Part shown: piece by piece, positions 31,636-39,467 of the stretch
How positions within the stretch are numbered: the stretch's first letter is position 1
Layout of the letters: every line of letters starts with the position of its first letter
Assembly: GCA_001549895.1 (NCBI GenBank)
Contig: AP014719.1
Coordinates: 2,790,001-2,854,000 of the forward strand
Direction of reading: 5' to 3'
DNA length: 64,000 nucleotides
Origin: Arthrobacter sp. Hiyo8
GTDB lineage: Bacteria; Actinomycetota; Actinomycetes; Actinomycetales; Micrococcaceae
Translations under genes and position numbers: made by a program
The notes under the pieces: generated by a model
Databases searched by the model: none
What the model saw: only the letters and a program-made list of their open reading frames with translations
Told to the model about the DNA's origin: nothing

Positions 31636-33245
31636 CTAGGTGAGTGGCTCCGTGCGCTCGCGCAGGCCCCTTCGCCGTCGAGCTCGGCCACTATGTCGAT
31701 GTTGAGGCGCCGGAGAAAACCGACATCGTGGCTCACGATGAGCAGTGCGCCGCGGTAGGCGTCCAAGGCTTCGGCGAGGTGCTCGACGCTGGCAATGTCG
31801 AGGTTGTTTGTCGGTTCGTCGAGGATCAGCAGCTGGGCGGGCGGCTCCGCCAGGAGCACCTTCGCGAGGCTGACCCGGAACCGTTCTCCTCCCGACAGGC
31901 TGGAGACCGGGCGATCAACGGTGGATCCCCGGAGGAGGAGGCGTGCGAGCTGATTGCGGATGTCTCCGGGAGCCGACGCCGGAGCCGCTTCCCGCACGTT
32001 GTCCAGCGCTGAGCGGGCATCGTCCAGGCCGTCGAGCCGTTGCGGGAGGTATCCCACCCGGCCGGTCAGCAGCTTTCCGGTGATCCGGCCCGAGGATTCT
32101 GCAGGGCGCCTCTCGACGAGGTGTCTGAGGAGCGTCGATTTGCCGGAGCCGTTGGGTCCCACCAGGGCCACGCGTTCGGGGCCCTGGATGACAATCGTCC
32201 GGGAACCGTCGCTCAGCTCGGCGATCCGGCGGCTCCGTGGCACGTCGGGATCTGGAAGGGTGAGGTGGATGTGCTCAACTTCCCTGACCCTCGCGGCGGC
32301 GGCGTCGACGGCGGCCTGGGCTGACAGCACCTTGTCGTCGAGGGTTGAGCGCATCGAGCCGGCAGATGCCTGCGCCTTGCTCGCACGGTTGCCGGCCAGG
32401 ATCTTCGGGATCCCGCCGCTGGCTTGGGTCTTCTTCGCTGTGCGCTCGCGGCGGGCAAGCTTCGTTTCGGCTTCGACGCGTTGTTTCTTTTCGACCTTCA
32501 GCGCTTGCTGGGCGCTTCGTGCTGCCTGGATGGCAGAGGCCTGTTCCTGCTCGCGATGTTCGGTGAAAAGGCTGTAAGCCCCGCCAAAGACGTCAAGCTT
32601 GCCGGCATGAAGCTCAGCAGTGGAGTCCATGTGCTCAAGCAACTCGAGGTCGTGGCTGACCACCACGAGCGTGCCCGGCCAACTGTCGACGAAGGCGGCA
32701 AGTTTGGCCCGGGTGCGCCGATCAAGGTTGTTGGTTGGCTCGTCGAGGAGCGTGACCGGGGTGCGGCGGATGCGCAGTCCAGTCAGCGCGATGAGCATCG
32801 CTTCGCCGCCTGAGAGGTCCCCGACCTTTCGCTGGAGATCGCCCGCGGAGAAGCCTATTTCGTGCAACGCCTCGTCCGCCCGGGCCTCAATGTCCCAGTC
32901 GTCGCCGACTGCCTCGAAATGGCGCTCGTCAACGTCGCCGCCCTCAATGGCGTGGAGCGCGGTGAGTTTGCCGTCGATGCCGAGGAGCCGGGCGACGGTC
33001 GTGTGCTGCCCGAGGGTGAGGGTCTGCGGGAGGTAGCCGACGTCGCCGACTGTTTCGATGCGGCCCAGGGTCGGCGTCAGTGTGCCGGCGATCAAACGGA
33101 GCAGGGTCGATTTTCCTGCACCATTGCGGCCGACGAGTCCAGTCCGGCCGGTGGTCATGGTGCCATTGAGCCGCTGAAGAGCGGGAGTGCCGTCGGGCCA
33201 CTCGAATGAAAGATCGTGCAAGGAGATGGCTGATTGTGCTGACAT
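31636..33245 (-). CDS. ABC-F family ATPase (C-terminal frameshift)
   Basis: Reconstructed length 536 residues, two ABC domains and no membrane segments. Walker A motifs are GRNGAGKST and GPNGSGKST; signatures are LSGGEAMLI and LSGGERFRV; Walker B strings are VTLLDEPTNNLD and LLILDEPTNNLD. The linker (about residues 230-330) is charged and helical (HREQEQASAIQAARSAQQAL), the P-site tRNA interaction motif region of ABC-F translation factors. Restoring a G near 31668 gives the ending EGGLRERTEPLT and a stop at 31636. Members protect ribosomes from antibiotics or act in translation; subgroup not determined. Start 33245 follows AAAGGACTG. A 680-bp upstream region with hairpins may hold an attenuator. 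Confidence 0.9.
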
Positions 33246-33925
33246 GAGACACAGTCCTTTGGTTCTTGCCCATCTGGGGGCATAGTCATGGGTCAACGTG
33301 CTCTCTCCGGGGCGCGAAAACGCGCGCTACTTCGGAGGGCACTGCACCTGACGTACGGAATCTTTCAGCGAAGCTGGACCGCAGGGAATAGCGCCTGCGG
33401 ACAACTGAAAGCGAGATTTCTCGCCGGGTGCGCATGAGCGCAAACAACCGGGCGGCCACCGAACGTCAGGTGGCTAGGCTCTGTCGACCTCAATCTCCAT
33501 AGCCAAAACCATATCCACAATTTTCTTGAGCGGCCAATTGGGGATGAACGCCGGCATTGATCACGGTGGTTCACATCGAGGCCGTAAACGGTGAGCACCG
33601 CGGGCGGCGTTCACCGGGACGCCTTCGCTGGCCGAGAAGCCTTAGTGCGTCCTCGAATTTTCAGGGCTGCCGGGAGCCCTGAAGTGTAGCGTTTAGGGCG
33701 CCTTCACCGGGCACTTTTGCGGGCGGGTCATACGGGAATCAGAGAGTACCCACATTAAGGCTTTCCTGAAGGGAAGGCATGAAGGTGTTGAGCTGGCCGG
33801 TGGGGGACCCTCTTACGGGCGGCCTGACAGGGTCCTTCAACCCCGCTGGCGCCCCACCCCGAACAGCCTTATCAAAAGACCCTCCTGGTGATTAGACTCC
33901 CGGCATCACAGGAAGCAGGTTACCC
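33246..33925. other. 680-bp region without a clear gene; structured leader of the ABC-F gene
   Basis: No convincing coding sequence. Near the ABC-F start there is a GCGCG-AAAA-CGCGC hairpin (33312-33325). Further up is a nested structure: CTTTCAG (33362-33368) with CTGAAAG (33405-33411), enclosing CCGCAGG (33379-33385) with CCTGCGG (33394-33400). ABC-F resistance genes are often controlled by leader attenuation, so these may be regulatory. The stretch 33600-33790 shows nothing recognisable. A palindromic element lies at 33795-33824. Confidence 0.5.
33795..33824. repeat. Palindromic intergenic element, copy A
   Basis: GGCCGGTGGGGGACCCTCTT followed by ACGGGCGGCC. It aligns with four other copies between 34510 and 37754 (core GTCCGGTRARGGATC, then about 4 nt, then TTACGGGC). 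It lies 100 bp before the small membrane protein gene at 33926. This is the most diverged copy. Confidence 0.5.
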
Positions 33926-34483
33926 ATGCGTGAACCGGACTTGGCACCAACGCCGAGGAGCCGGCTGGAACGGGCATTCGATGCCTTCGGTTCCTTGCCG
34001 CTGGTCGTCTTTGCCGGCATCCTCTTTATCCCTTTGCGGGCCGTCTTGGGCTGGTGGCCTACGTTGGTCATCGTGATCACGGCTGGCATCGTCCTCATAA
34101 CAGCCATCCAGCTCATTGTCATTGCTCCCCTACGAAAGAAGCGGGCGGCCCAGGACGCGGAACGAGGCCTTTTCGAATGTGCCCACAGAGAACCCGGATC
34201 GGGACTTCGGAGTAGATGGGCCCGAGGTTATGCAAGAGCAGAGCCAAATCGACTAATCTTCCAGCTGGGTGCAAGCGAGAGCGGGCCTCTTGCCGGGCCA
34301 GTGGAAATCTACCCTGCGCCCACGGCCATTGGAGAGCCTGTAAAAGCCCCCTGGACTGTTCTTCCCGGAGGTCTCGTGGCGACCCTCACTTCAGAAAACA
34401 CAACACTCCAGCTGGCCGCCAGCCGTGCAAGCCTGGCGCTCCTCAATAGACGGTATCTCACCAATCCAGCACCGGATTCCTGA
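33926..34483 (+). CDS. Small two-helix membrane protein of unknown function, paralog 1
   Basis: 185 residues. Two adjacent hydrophobic helices (LPLVVFAGILFIPLRAVLG and LVIVITAGIVLITAIQLIVI, about residues 23-68) precede a cytoplasmic-type basic segment APLRKKRAAQDAERGLFECA. A soluble C-terminal domain of about 100 residues follows (LIFQLGASESGPLAGPVEIY). The same architecture and the motif PLxKxRAAQxxExG, then EC, recur in the gene at 37062-37667, so the two are paralogs. No known family is recognised. It sits between two copies of a palindromic element. The start ATG at 33926 has GGAAGCAGG upstream. Confidence 0.72.
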   Translation: MREPDLAPTPRSRLERAFDAFGSLPLVVFAGILFIPLRAVLGWWPTLVIVITAGIVLITAIQLIVIAPLRKKRAAQDAERGLFECAHREPGSGLRSRWARGYARAEPNRLIFQLGASESGPLAGPVEIYPAPTAIGEPVKAPWTVLPGGLVATLTSENTTLQLAASRASLALLNRRYLTNPAPDS

Positions 34484-34509
34484 GCAGTTGGCACAGGACC
34501 GTGAAGTAA

Positions 34510-34538
34510 CGTCCGGTGAGGGATCCCCGAAAGGGCAT
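34510..34538. repeat. Palindromic intergenic element, copy B
   Basis: CGTCCGGTGAGGGATCCCCG followed by AAAGGGCAT, 26 bp after the stop of paralog 1. Same core as copies D and E. Confidence 0.55.
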
Positions 34539-34722
34539 CCGCGAAGCGACAGAATCTACAAACAGAAATCTCCCTGGTCTCTTGTTCCGCTCCCTTCAAG
34601 TTCCAGACAACGATGTGGGAGATTTGTTTCATGGATCAAAGTGGGCGTGAAACGCCCGAGGTAGCGGAGCAGGCTGGCTCGCCGGTCTCGGTGCGCGGGT
34701 TCATCTCTTGGAGGAACGAGCG

Positions 34723-35073
34723 GTGACAAGATACATCGAGCGTCTCCGGAAGCTTCGGATGCCGCTGCGCGTCGGAGCCCTGGCATCCCTTGCAGTGTTC
34801 CTGATCGCATTCGCAACCCTGGCCACATCCCACGGCCAAAGGCCTGCCGTCGCATTTTCAATAGGAATACTTGGGCTTGATGGGCTCGTTGGAGGCATGG
34901 TCCTGGCCACAAACTATCGTGGTTACGCTGCTGCATATGCGGAGCTCTGGTCGGTAGATGAGGCCAGACGTTGGCTGCGTGCTTACATTCGGGTGTACGG
35001 CGTGGTCTCTGTGATAGGCGGAATTGTTTTTGTCGCCGTTTCCGTGCTCCTTGAATTAGCCCGCACATCGTGA
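34723..35073 (+). CDS. Small three-helix membrane protein of unknown function
   Basis: 116 residues, starting at GTG 34723 with TTGGAGGAACG at ideal spacing; a TTG at 34708 lies in that ribosome site and is less likely. After a basic N-terminus (TRYIERLRKLRMPLRVG) come hydrophobic segments ALASLAVFLIAFATLATS, VAFSIGILGLDGLVGGMVLA and VVSVIGGIVFVAVSVLLELA, the central loop containing WSVDEARRWLRAYIRVYG. No family is recognised. It belongs to the accessory block with the palindromic elements. Confidence 0.65.
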   Translation: MTRYIERLRKLRMPLRVGALASLAVFLIAFATLATSHGQRPAVAFSIGILGLDGLVGGMVLATNYRGYAAAYAELWSVDEARRWLRAYIRVYGVVSVIGGIVFVAVSVLLELARTS

Positions 35074-35236
35074 AGCCGTGCCCGTCTGCGACTACATCAG
35101 CCAATTGATGGTCCGACCTCGATCTGGTTTCCAACTGGCGGTCGTTCCTGGACTTGCCTGATAGAAACCTGCGCCACCTTCAGGAGAGGCACGGTCAGGG
35201 ATCCCCCACCGCGCACATGGATACAACCATTGGAGA

Positions 35237-35263
35237 CGTCAGGAGAGGACCGGCTTACGGGCG
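35237..35263. repeat. Palindromic intergenic element, copy C
   Basis: CGTCAGGAGAGGACCGGCTT followed by ACGGGCG, in the 261-bp gap between the three-helix protein gene and the convergent zinc-ribbon gene. The rest of the gap holds no gene. Confidence 0.5.
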
Positions 35264-35334
35264 TTGCAGGCCGACTGTTAGGACACCGCGTTGGCGGCGG
35301 GGCGGAGCGAAGTGTCAGGACTCGATAGCGGTAG

Positions 35335-35784
35335 CTATAGAGCGTAGGCCTGTCCGCAAAGTAGGCAATAGAACGGAACCTGTGCTTCGGACGGGACCTT
35401 GACGGGCTCCCAAGGGTGGCATGGTGGGGCGATCATCAGCATGTCATCGGGCTCGACTAAAGGGTCCGGCCGCGGCTGCTTCGCCGAGGAATTTGCTTCG
35501 AACCTCAGGAAATCGCTTCGGACAGACTTGAACGCGTCAGCGAGGATATCGCCTGCCGAAACCGCAAGAACAGCCTGCTTGTACTCGATCTGGGCCTGCG
35601 TCCACCAGGCATCCAGTGGCGCGGACCGGCCACATCTCGGGCACCAATGGACCTGTGGATAGACAAACCCGGCCGGTGCATCGGCGGTTGGCCCATGATG
35701 CCACTTGAACTCGCCCTGGCAGTTGGGACACTCGCGCCTGAAGAAGCCATCCGAGTCAAGCGGGAACTCCACGGGAATCTCCAC
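35335..35784 (-). CDS. Zinc-ribbon protein of unknown function, second gene of the TIR operon
   Basis: 149 residues, GTG start. Cysteine pairs at 19/22 (ECPNCQGEF), 48/51 (WCPRCGRS) and 140/143 (YCLLCGQ) with Cys122-His-Pro suggest two treble-clef or ribbon zinc sites, one formed by the first two pairs and one near the C-terminus. The middle is helical (AQIEYKQAVLAVSAGDILADAF). The start is five bases after the stop of the TIR gene, so they form one transcript. I recognise no named family. Zinc-ribbon partners are common in defence and toxin loci, where they bind nucleic acid or protein, but no function can be asserted. Confidence 0.75.
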   Translation of the reverse strand: MEIPVEFPLDSDGFFRRECPNCQGEFKWHHGPTADAPAGFVYPQVHWCPRCGRSAPLDAWWTQAQIEYKQAVLAVSAGDILADAFKSVRSDFLRFEANSSAKQPRPDPLVEPDDMLMIAPPCHPWEPVKVPSEAQVPFYCLLCGQAYAL

Positions 35785-35789
35785 GGCTA

Positions 35790-36691
35790 CTATCTCGCCG
35801 CGTCGAAGTAGACGTCTTGCTCAAAGGGCTCACCGTCATCGAGGCGACCGGTGGCGCGAAGCTCGAATTGGTTGGGGGCGCCCCCGCCGAACGTCCTGTT
35901 GGTCGTCCATCCCCGTACCGTAAAGGACTTCCCAACAGGCAGTTTGGCAACAACCTCATTGTCGTGAAGTTGGATCTGATTGCCTAGATCTTCCGGAACC
36001 TGGAGCTGGACGTCGTAGATCGGCACGCCACCGATGTTGGTGACCTTCACCTGGTCAAACGAAGACCCGCTGCCGGCGTACCAATGCCCGTCTACGTGGG
36101 CGCCGTTCCTGTCCCGGGAAGGCAGCCGTTTCCCAACGGGGAGACCGTTCCCTAGTTTCGGCGGAGGCGTAAAATCGCCGGCGGTAATCCAGTCGGCCCG
36201 GAAATGTCGACCGGGCACCCGGCCGTCCGCAATCTATCTGCGAGGGACTTGCGCCGCTGGGGCGTGTTGTCCATCCGAACCGCGTGGCGTCCTCCCACAT
36301 CGCTGAATGACCTTAGGTCGCCCATTTCAACGAGAACAGTCCGGTCCGCGTCCCGTCCCATTGCCATGCCTGCCTCGAACAGGACGTTCGGGCGGGCTTG
36401 TCCGCGCGGCTCCAGCTCGGGATCGTCCTCAGCGGCGTACTCGTTTCGAATGTAGGCGACGTCGTCCGGCGTAAGCAGGACAACAACTGCCTGGGCGTCA
36501 TCAAATGCGACATCCAGCACCTCGCCGATATAGGGCGAAGCCTTTCCGGTCAGGGCAATCGCCTGGTCCCACTCGATCGGTTTCAGGCCGATGGAGCGAA
36601 GGAAAGTAAACATCGCATCCCGCGCTACTGCATTCCTACCATGAACAACAAAGACCCGCTCGGAAGTCTCACCCGACAAAGTAACAACCAT
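35790..36691 (-). CDS. TIR-like (CAP12/Pycsar-effector type) protein with C-terminal beta domain (one frameshift)
   Basis: Reconstructed length 300 residues. Residues 10-160 are the TIR-like predicted nucleotide-binding fold of PF10137: RVFVVHGRNAVARD, AQAVVVLLTPDD, GQARPNVLFEAGMAMGRDAD and RTVLVEMGDL. Glu106 in NVLFEAG is the expected NADase catalytic residue. Relatives serve as NAD-depleting effectors in anti-phage signalling. The last 130 residues (ADWITAGDFTPPP, VKVTNIGGVPIYDVQLQVPED, FTVRGWTTNRTFGGG) look like an Ig-type beta sandwich. They are in another frame, joined by restoring one C near 36199. No cyclase gene for a nucleotide messenger is adjacent. It forms an operon with the zinc-ribbon gene. 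Confidence 0.82.
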
Positions 36692-36841
36692 GGACCAGTT
36701 CCCTTGCTAGTACGCAACCCCATTGGCGTCGTAACAAGTGAGAGTGTAACGGCCTGGGCTGACGGATCCGGCATGCTTTTTTCTACCAGCGCAACCGCCG
36801 CGGCTGAATATCGATCGAAAGCGAATCGGAATTTCAAGACA

Positions 36842-36869
36842 TGTCCGGTAAAGGATCCCTTAACTGGAC
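36842..36869. repeat. Palindromic intergenic element, copy D
   Basis: TGTCCGGTAAAGGATCCCTT followed by AACTGGAC. This copy is itself an imperfect palindrome (GTCC...GGAC). It lies in the 370-bp gap between the TIR gene start and paralog 2, which otherwise holds no gene. Confidence 0.6.
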
Positions 36870-37061
36870 GGTGCCGATGTACCAAGCACGGTTATCCAAG
36901 GATTTGGTCAAGGATCTTGCACGGTCCCGTATCCCGGTTTAGCGTCAGGGCAACACAACCGGGGTGCAAGATCGGGGCCTTTGGAGAATTTGCCAAGGCC
37001 TGGGCCGCTGAAAAGAGCTAGGCGCGATGTGCCCCAGTGGTTTCTAGGGACGGGAGCCCCG

Positions 37062-37667
37062 ATGGCTGTTGAAAAGCTTGAGCCGGCGCCTCGCACCTGG
37101 ATGGAGAAGACCTACGACTTGGCTGGGATCTTCGTCAGTCTGGTGATTGTTGTCATAGTGACAGTCCCATGGCAGGCATTGCGCACGTCTTCCCTGTATC
37201 TATCGGCTCTAGCCCCGGCCACATTCGTGGTCTATCTTCTAATGGGTTTGCTGGTCAGCCCGCTGAAGAAACGGAGAGCCGCCCAAAACGTTGAGAAGGG
37301 CATCGTTGAATGCAGCCTTCGGCCAGGCCCCAGGTCGCTGCCCTCCGGCTATACCCCACCGGGTCCTGCTGATAAGCGTGGTTGGATTACTGGATGCGCA
37401 ACGGTGCGGGGCGGCACTCTTATCTTTCAACCTGTGGCAGCCTTCACCGGTTCGCCAGTAGGCGAGACCCTGATTCTCCCGAATATCGAGCCCTTAACGG
37501 GAGGACTGAGGACACCAGCCACGGGACGCTGGTATCTGGGTCAAGGCCGTCGGGACCACACCGTGGTGTACATCAAGACCGACACGGGCGTGCTTGAAGT
37601 CGCAGGTTCTGCAACAGCACTGAAGGCAGTCGGGATCTATCCAACTGAAGAAACGCAGCGAACCTGA
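37062..37667 (+). CDS. Small two-helix membrane protein of unknown function, paralog 2
   Basis: 201 residues. Two hydrophobic segments (LAGIFVSLVIVVIVTVPW and LSALAPATFVVYLLMGLLV) are followed by SPLKKRRAAQNVEKGIVECS and a soluble domain with GGTLIFQPVAAFTGSPVGET. The order and motifs match paralog 1 at 33926-34483 (PLRKKRAAQDAERGLFEC). The start at 37062 is chosen because GGGACGGGAG precedes it; a longer start at 36981 is unsupported. Function unknown. The two paralogs bracket the TIR/zinc-ribbon operon, each next to palindromic elements. Confidence 0.72.
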   Translation: MAVEKLEPAPRTWMEKTYDLAGIFVSLVIVVIVTVPWQALRTSSLYLSALAPATFVVYLLMGLLVSPLKKRRAAQNVEKGIVECSLRPGPRSLPSGYTPPGPADKRGWITGCATVRGGTLIFQPVAAFTGSPVGETLILPNIEPLTGGLRTPATGRWYLGQGRRDHTVVYIKTDTGVLEVAGSATALKAVGIYPTEETQRT

Positions 37668-37726
37668 CTAGAGGCGCGGCTTGGAAACCCTGGCCGTAAA
37701 ACGACAGATGGCCGGCTACGGTGCGG

Positions 37727-37754
37727 CGTCCGGTAAAGGATCGGCTAACGGGCA
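37727..37754. repeat. Palindromic intergenic element, copy E
   Basis: CGTCCGGTAAAGGATCGGCT followed by AACGGGCA, 60 bp after the stop of paralog 2. Its first 16 bases match copy D. Confidence 0.6.
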
Positions 37755-37836
37755 CCTAGGGTGACATCTATCCGACGCATCACACCCCTCGTCGTGGCAT
37801 TGAGTTGTTCGTTGCCCTGTGCGGCAAAATAGCAGG

Positions 37837-38388
37837 ATGCCTCTTGCCAATCTGCTTGCCAGCCTCAGGACACTTCCTGAATCGGGATTACGGGACGCGT
37901 ATCTGCAGTTCCTGAACTTGGCGGTGGACGCCGCGTTGCGTCGAAATGGTGGGCCGGAGCATGTCACCGGGTCCTGCTTCGTGTTTTCGCCTGAATTCGA
38001 TCGTGTTCTGTTGTGTTTCCATCGCAAGGGGCAGTTCTGGGTGCAGTTCGGCGGTCACGTCGAGTCGAACGACGCGTCGGTGGCGGAAGCTGCCCAGAGG
38101 GAGGCCCGCGAGGAGTCCGGAATTGATGACCTGGTTCTGCTTTCTCCAGCAATCGTGGATCTTGACCGACACGATCTGCATGGGGGATTCTCATGTACCG
38201 CCCATTGGGATGTGGGGTTCGCCGCGACAGCAAACCCGGATGTGGAAATCGCCGTGAGTGAAGAAAGCGATGACGTCCGCTGGTTCCCGATCAATGAATT
38301 ACCAGTTCAAGTGCCGGCAGACTTCTGCGCGCGCTTGGAACGCGCGCGGCGTACGGCGATGTCACTGAGTGGGACGCGGATCGGTTAA
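37837..38388 (+). CDS. NUDIX hydrolase
   Basis: 183 residues from ATG 37837 (MPLANLLASLRTLPESG). The Nudix region is FGGHVESNDASVAEAAQREAR, then EESGI; the REAREESGI part is canonical, while the acidic residue expected after Gly-x5 is Asp, not Glu. Nudix enzymes cleave nucleoside diphosphates linked to another moiety; this longer type with a helical N-terminus (residues 1-40) is common in actinobacteria. ATG 37837 has only AGCAGG directly before it, and a GTG at 37819 is an alternative. It borders the accessory block. Confidence 0.85.
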   Translation: MPLANLLASLRTLPESGLRDAYLQFLNLAVDAALRRNGGPEHVTGSCFVFSPEFDRVLLCFHRKGQFWVQFGGHVESNDASVAEAAQREAREESGIDDLVLLSPAIVDLDRHDLHGGFSCTAHWDVGFAATANPDVEIAVSEESDDVRWFPINELPVQVPADFCARLERARRTAMSLSGTRIG

Positions 38389-38460
38389 CAGTGCACGACA
38401 AGCTCGGTGTTGAGGCGGCCATCCGTGATGTTTCGGCTGCGACGGGACTAATGTTGACCG

Positions 38461-39003
38461 ATGATTGAACCGCGCCAACTCAGTGAGAGCGTCAGCATGC
38501 GTGTACTGCGCGTCAGTGATGCGGCGGCGCTTGCGGCCGCATATGTGCGCAACCGTGCCTACCTTTCACCGTGGGAGCCGCTACGGCCCGAGGAGTACTA
38601 CACCGAGACCTGGCAGTCCGCCGACATTGCGAACCGCCTCGTTGCGCACGAAACCGGGGAAGCGCATCCGCTCGGCCTGTTCGACGGCGATCGACTCATC
38701 GGTCGATTCAACGTGGCAGGAATCGTCCGTGGGCCCTTCCAGAGCGCGGGGCTCGGTTACTGGGTGGACAGCGAGTACGCAGGCCGCGGGCTGGCGTCCG
38801 CTACGGTCCAGGCGATAGTCGAAATGGCGCGCGACGAACTCGGACTGCACCGCATCGAGGCGAGCACTCTTCTCCACAACTCTGCCTCGCAGCGGGTGCT
38901 GCTAAAGGCCGGATTCCAGAAGATTGGTATGGCACCGCGATACCTGCAGATCGCCGGAAAATGGCAAGACCACAACCTCTACCAAGTGGTCCTTCACGAC
39001 TGA
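38461..39003 (+). CDS. RimJ/RimL-type GNAT N-acetyltransferase
   Basis: 180 residues. VLRVSDAAALAAAYVRNRAYLSPWEPLRPEEYY is the start typical of RimJ/RimL-like enzymes that acetylate protein N-termini. The acetyl-CoA motif lies in SAGLGYWVDSEYAGRGLASATVQ (motif A, about 100-120), followed by LHRIEASTLLHNSASQRVLLKAGF and the C-terminal YLQIAGKWQDHNLYQ. Intact. Convergent with the next acetyltransferase, only 3 bp apart. The substrate (ribosomal protein, antibiotic or other) is not determinable. Confidence 0.9.
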   Translation: MIEPRQLSESVSMRVLRVSDAAALAAAYVRNRAYLSPWEPLRPEEYYTETWQSADIANRLVAHETGEAHPLGLFDGDRLIGRFNVAGIVRGPFQSAGLGYWVDSEYAGRGLASATVQAIVEMARDELGLHRIEASTLLHNSASQRVLLKAGFQKIGMAPRYLQIAGKWQDHNLYQVVLHD

Positions 39004-39006
39004 AGG

Positions 39007-39441
39007 TCAGCCTGCGACCATGAACACGTCCACCGGATCCTCGGTCTCCAAGACAAAGCCGTGGCGTTCGTAGAGGCGTCGGGCCGGGCTGCCCTGGAGC
39101 ACGTTGAGACGGAATGGCCGGTGGTCCTTGGACTCGCCCATGATCCGCCGGAGCACGCCGGCACCAAGCCCTTGCCCCTGGAACTCCTGAGCGACGTAGA
39201 AGTGTTCGATCCACAGAGCGTCGGATTCCGGGCGGACGGCGATAACACCGGCAGCTTGGCCTTCCACGGCAATGACAAACGTGTGTTCCGGCTGGAACGC
39301 CTTCAAGAAACGCTCCCTGACGCGGACCGGATCCCAACGCCCTAGCCGCTCCAAATCGGGTCGCATGACGACGGCGCGCAGTTCCGCGATCCACGCGGCA
39401 TCGGCGGGCAGGGCGGGGCGGAGCGAGAATTCGGCAGGCAC
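39007..39441 (-). CDS. GNAT-family N-acetyltransferase
   Basis: 144 residues from a GTG at 39441 (VPAEFSLRPALPADAAWIAE). Core blocks are HTFVIAVEGQAAGVIAVRPE, LWIEHFYVAQEFQGQGLGAGVLRRIM (acetyl-CoA binding Q-G-Q-G-L-G) and FRLNVLQGSPARRLYERHGF. The open frame continues upstream but the conserved domain starts here. It is transcribed just after the 2-hydroxyacid dehydrogenase gene (26 bp), possibly in one transcript. Substrate unknown. Confidence 0.85.
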   Translation of the reverse strand: MPAEFSLRPALPADAAWIAELRAVVMRPDLERLGRWDPVRVRERFLKAFQPEHTFVIAVEGQAAGVIAVRPESDALWIEHFYVAQEFQGQGLGAGVLRRIMGESKDHRPFRLNVLQGSPARRLYERHGFVLETEDPVDVFMVAG

Positions 39442-39467
39442 CTGACAATCTAAGCCCAACTGATGCA

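Noticed and set aside
33365-33598. Minus-strand 77-residue open frame upstream of the ABC-F gene
   Set aside because: No ribosome site, no similarity and unusual composition; it overlaps the nested hairpins.
33795-37754. Integron gene-cassette array with attC sites
   Set aside because: No integrase gene is present, the genes face both directions, and the palindromes lack recognisable R'/R'' core sites. Modular behaviour remains possible by another mechanism.
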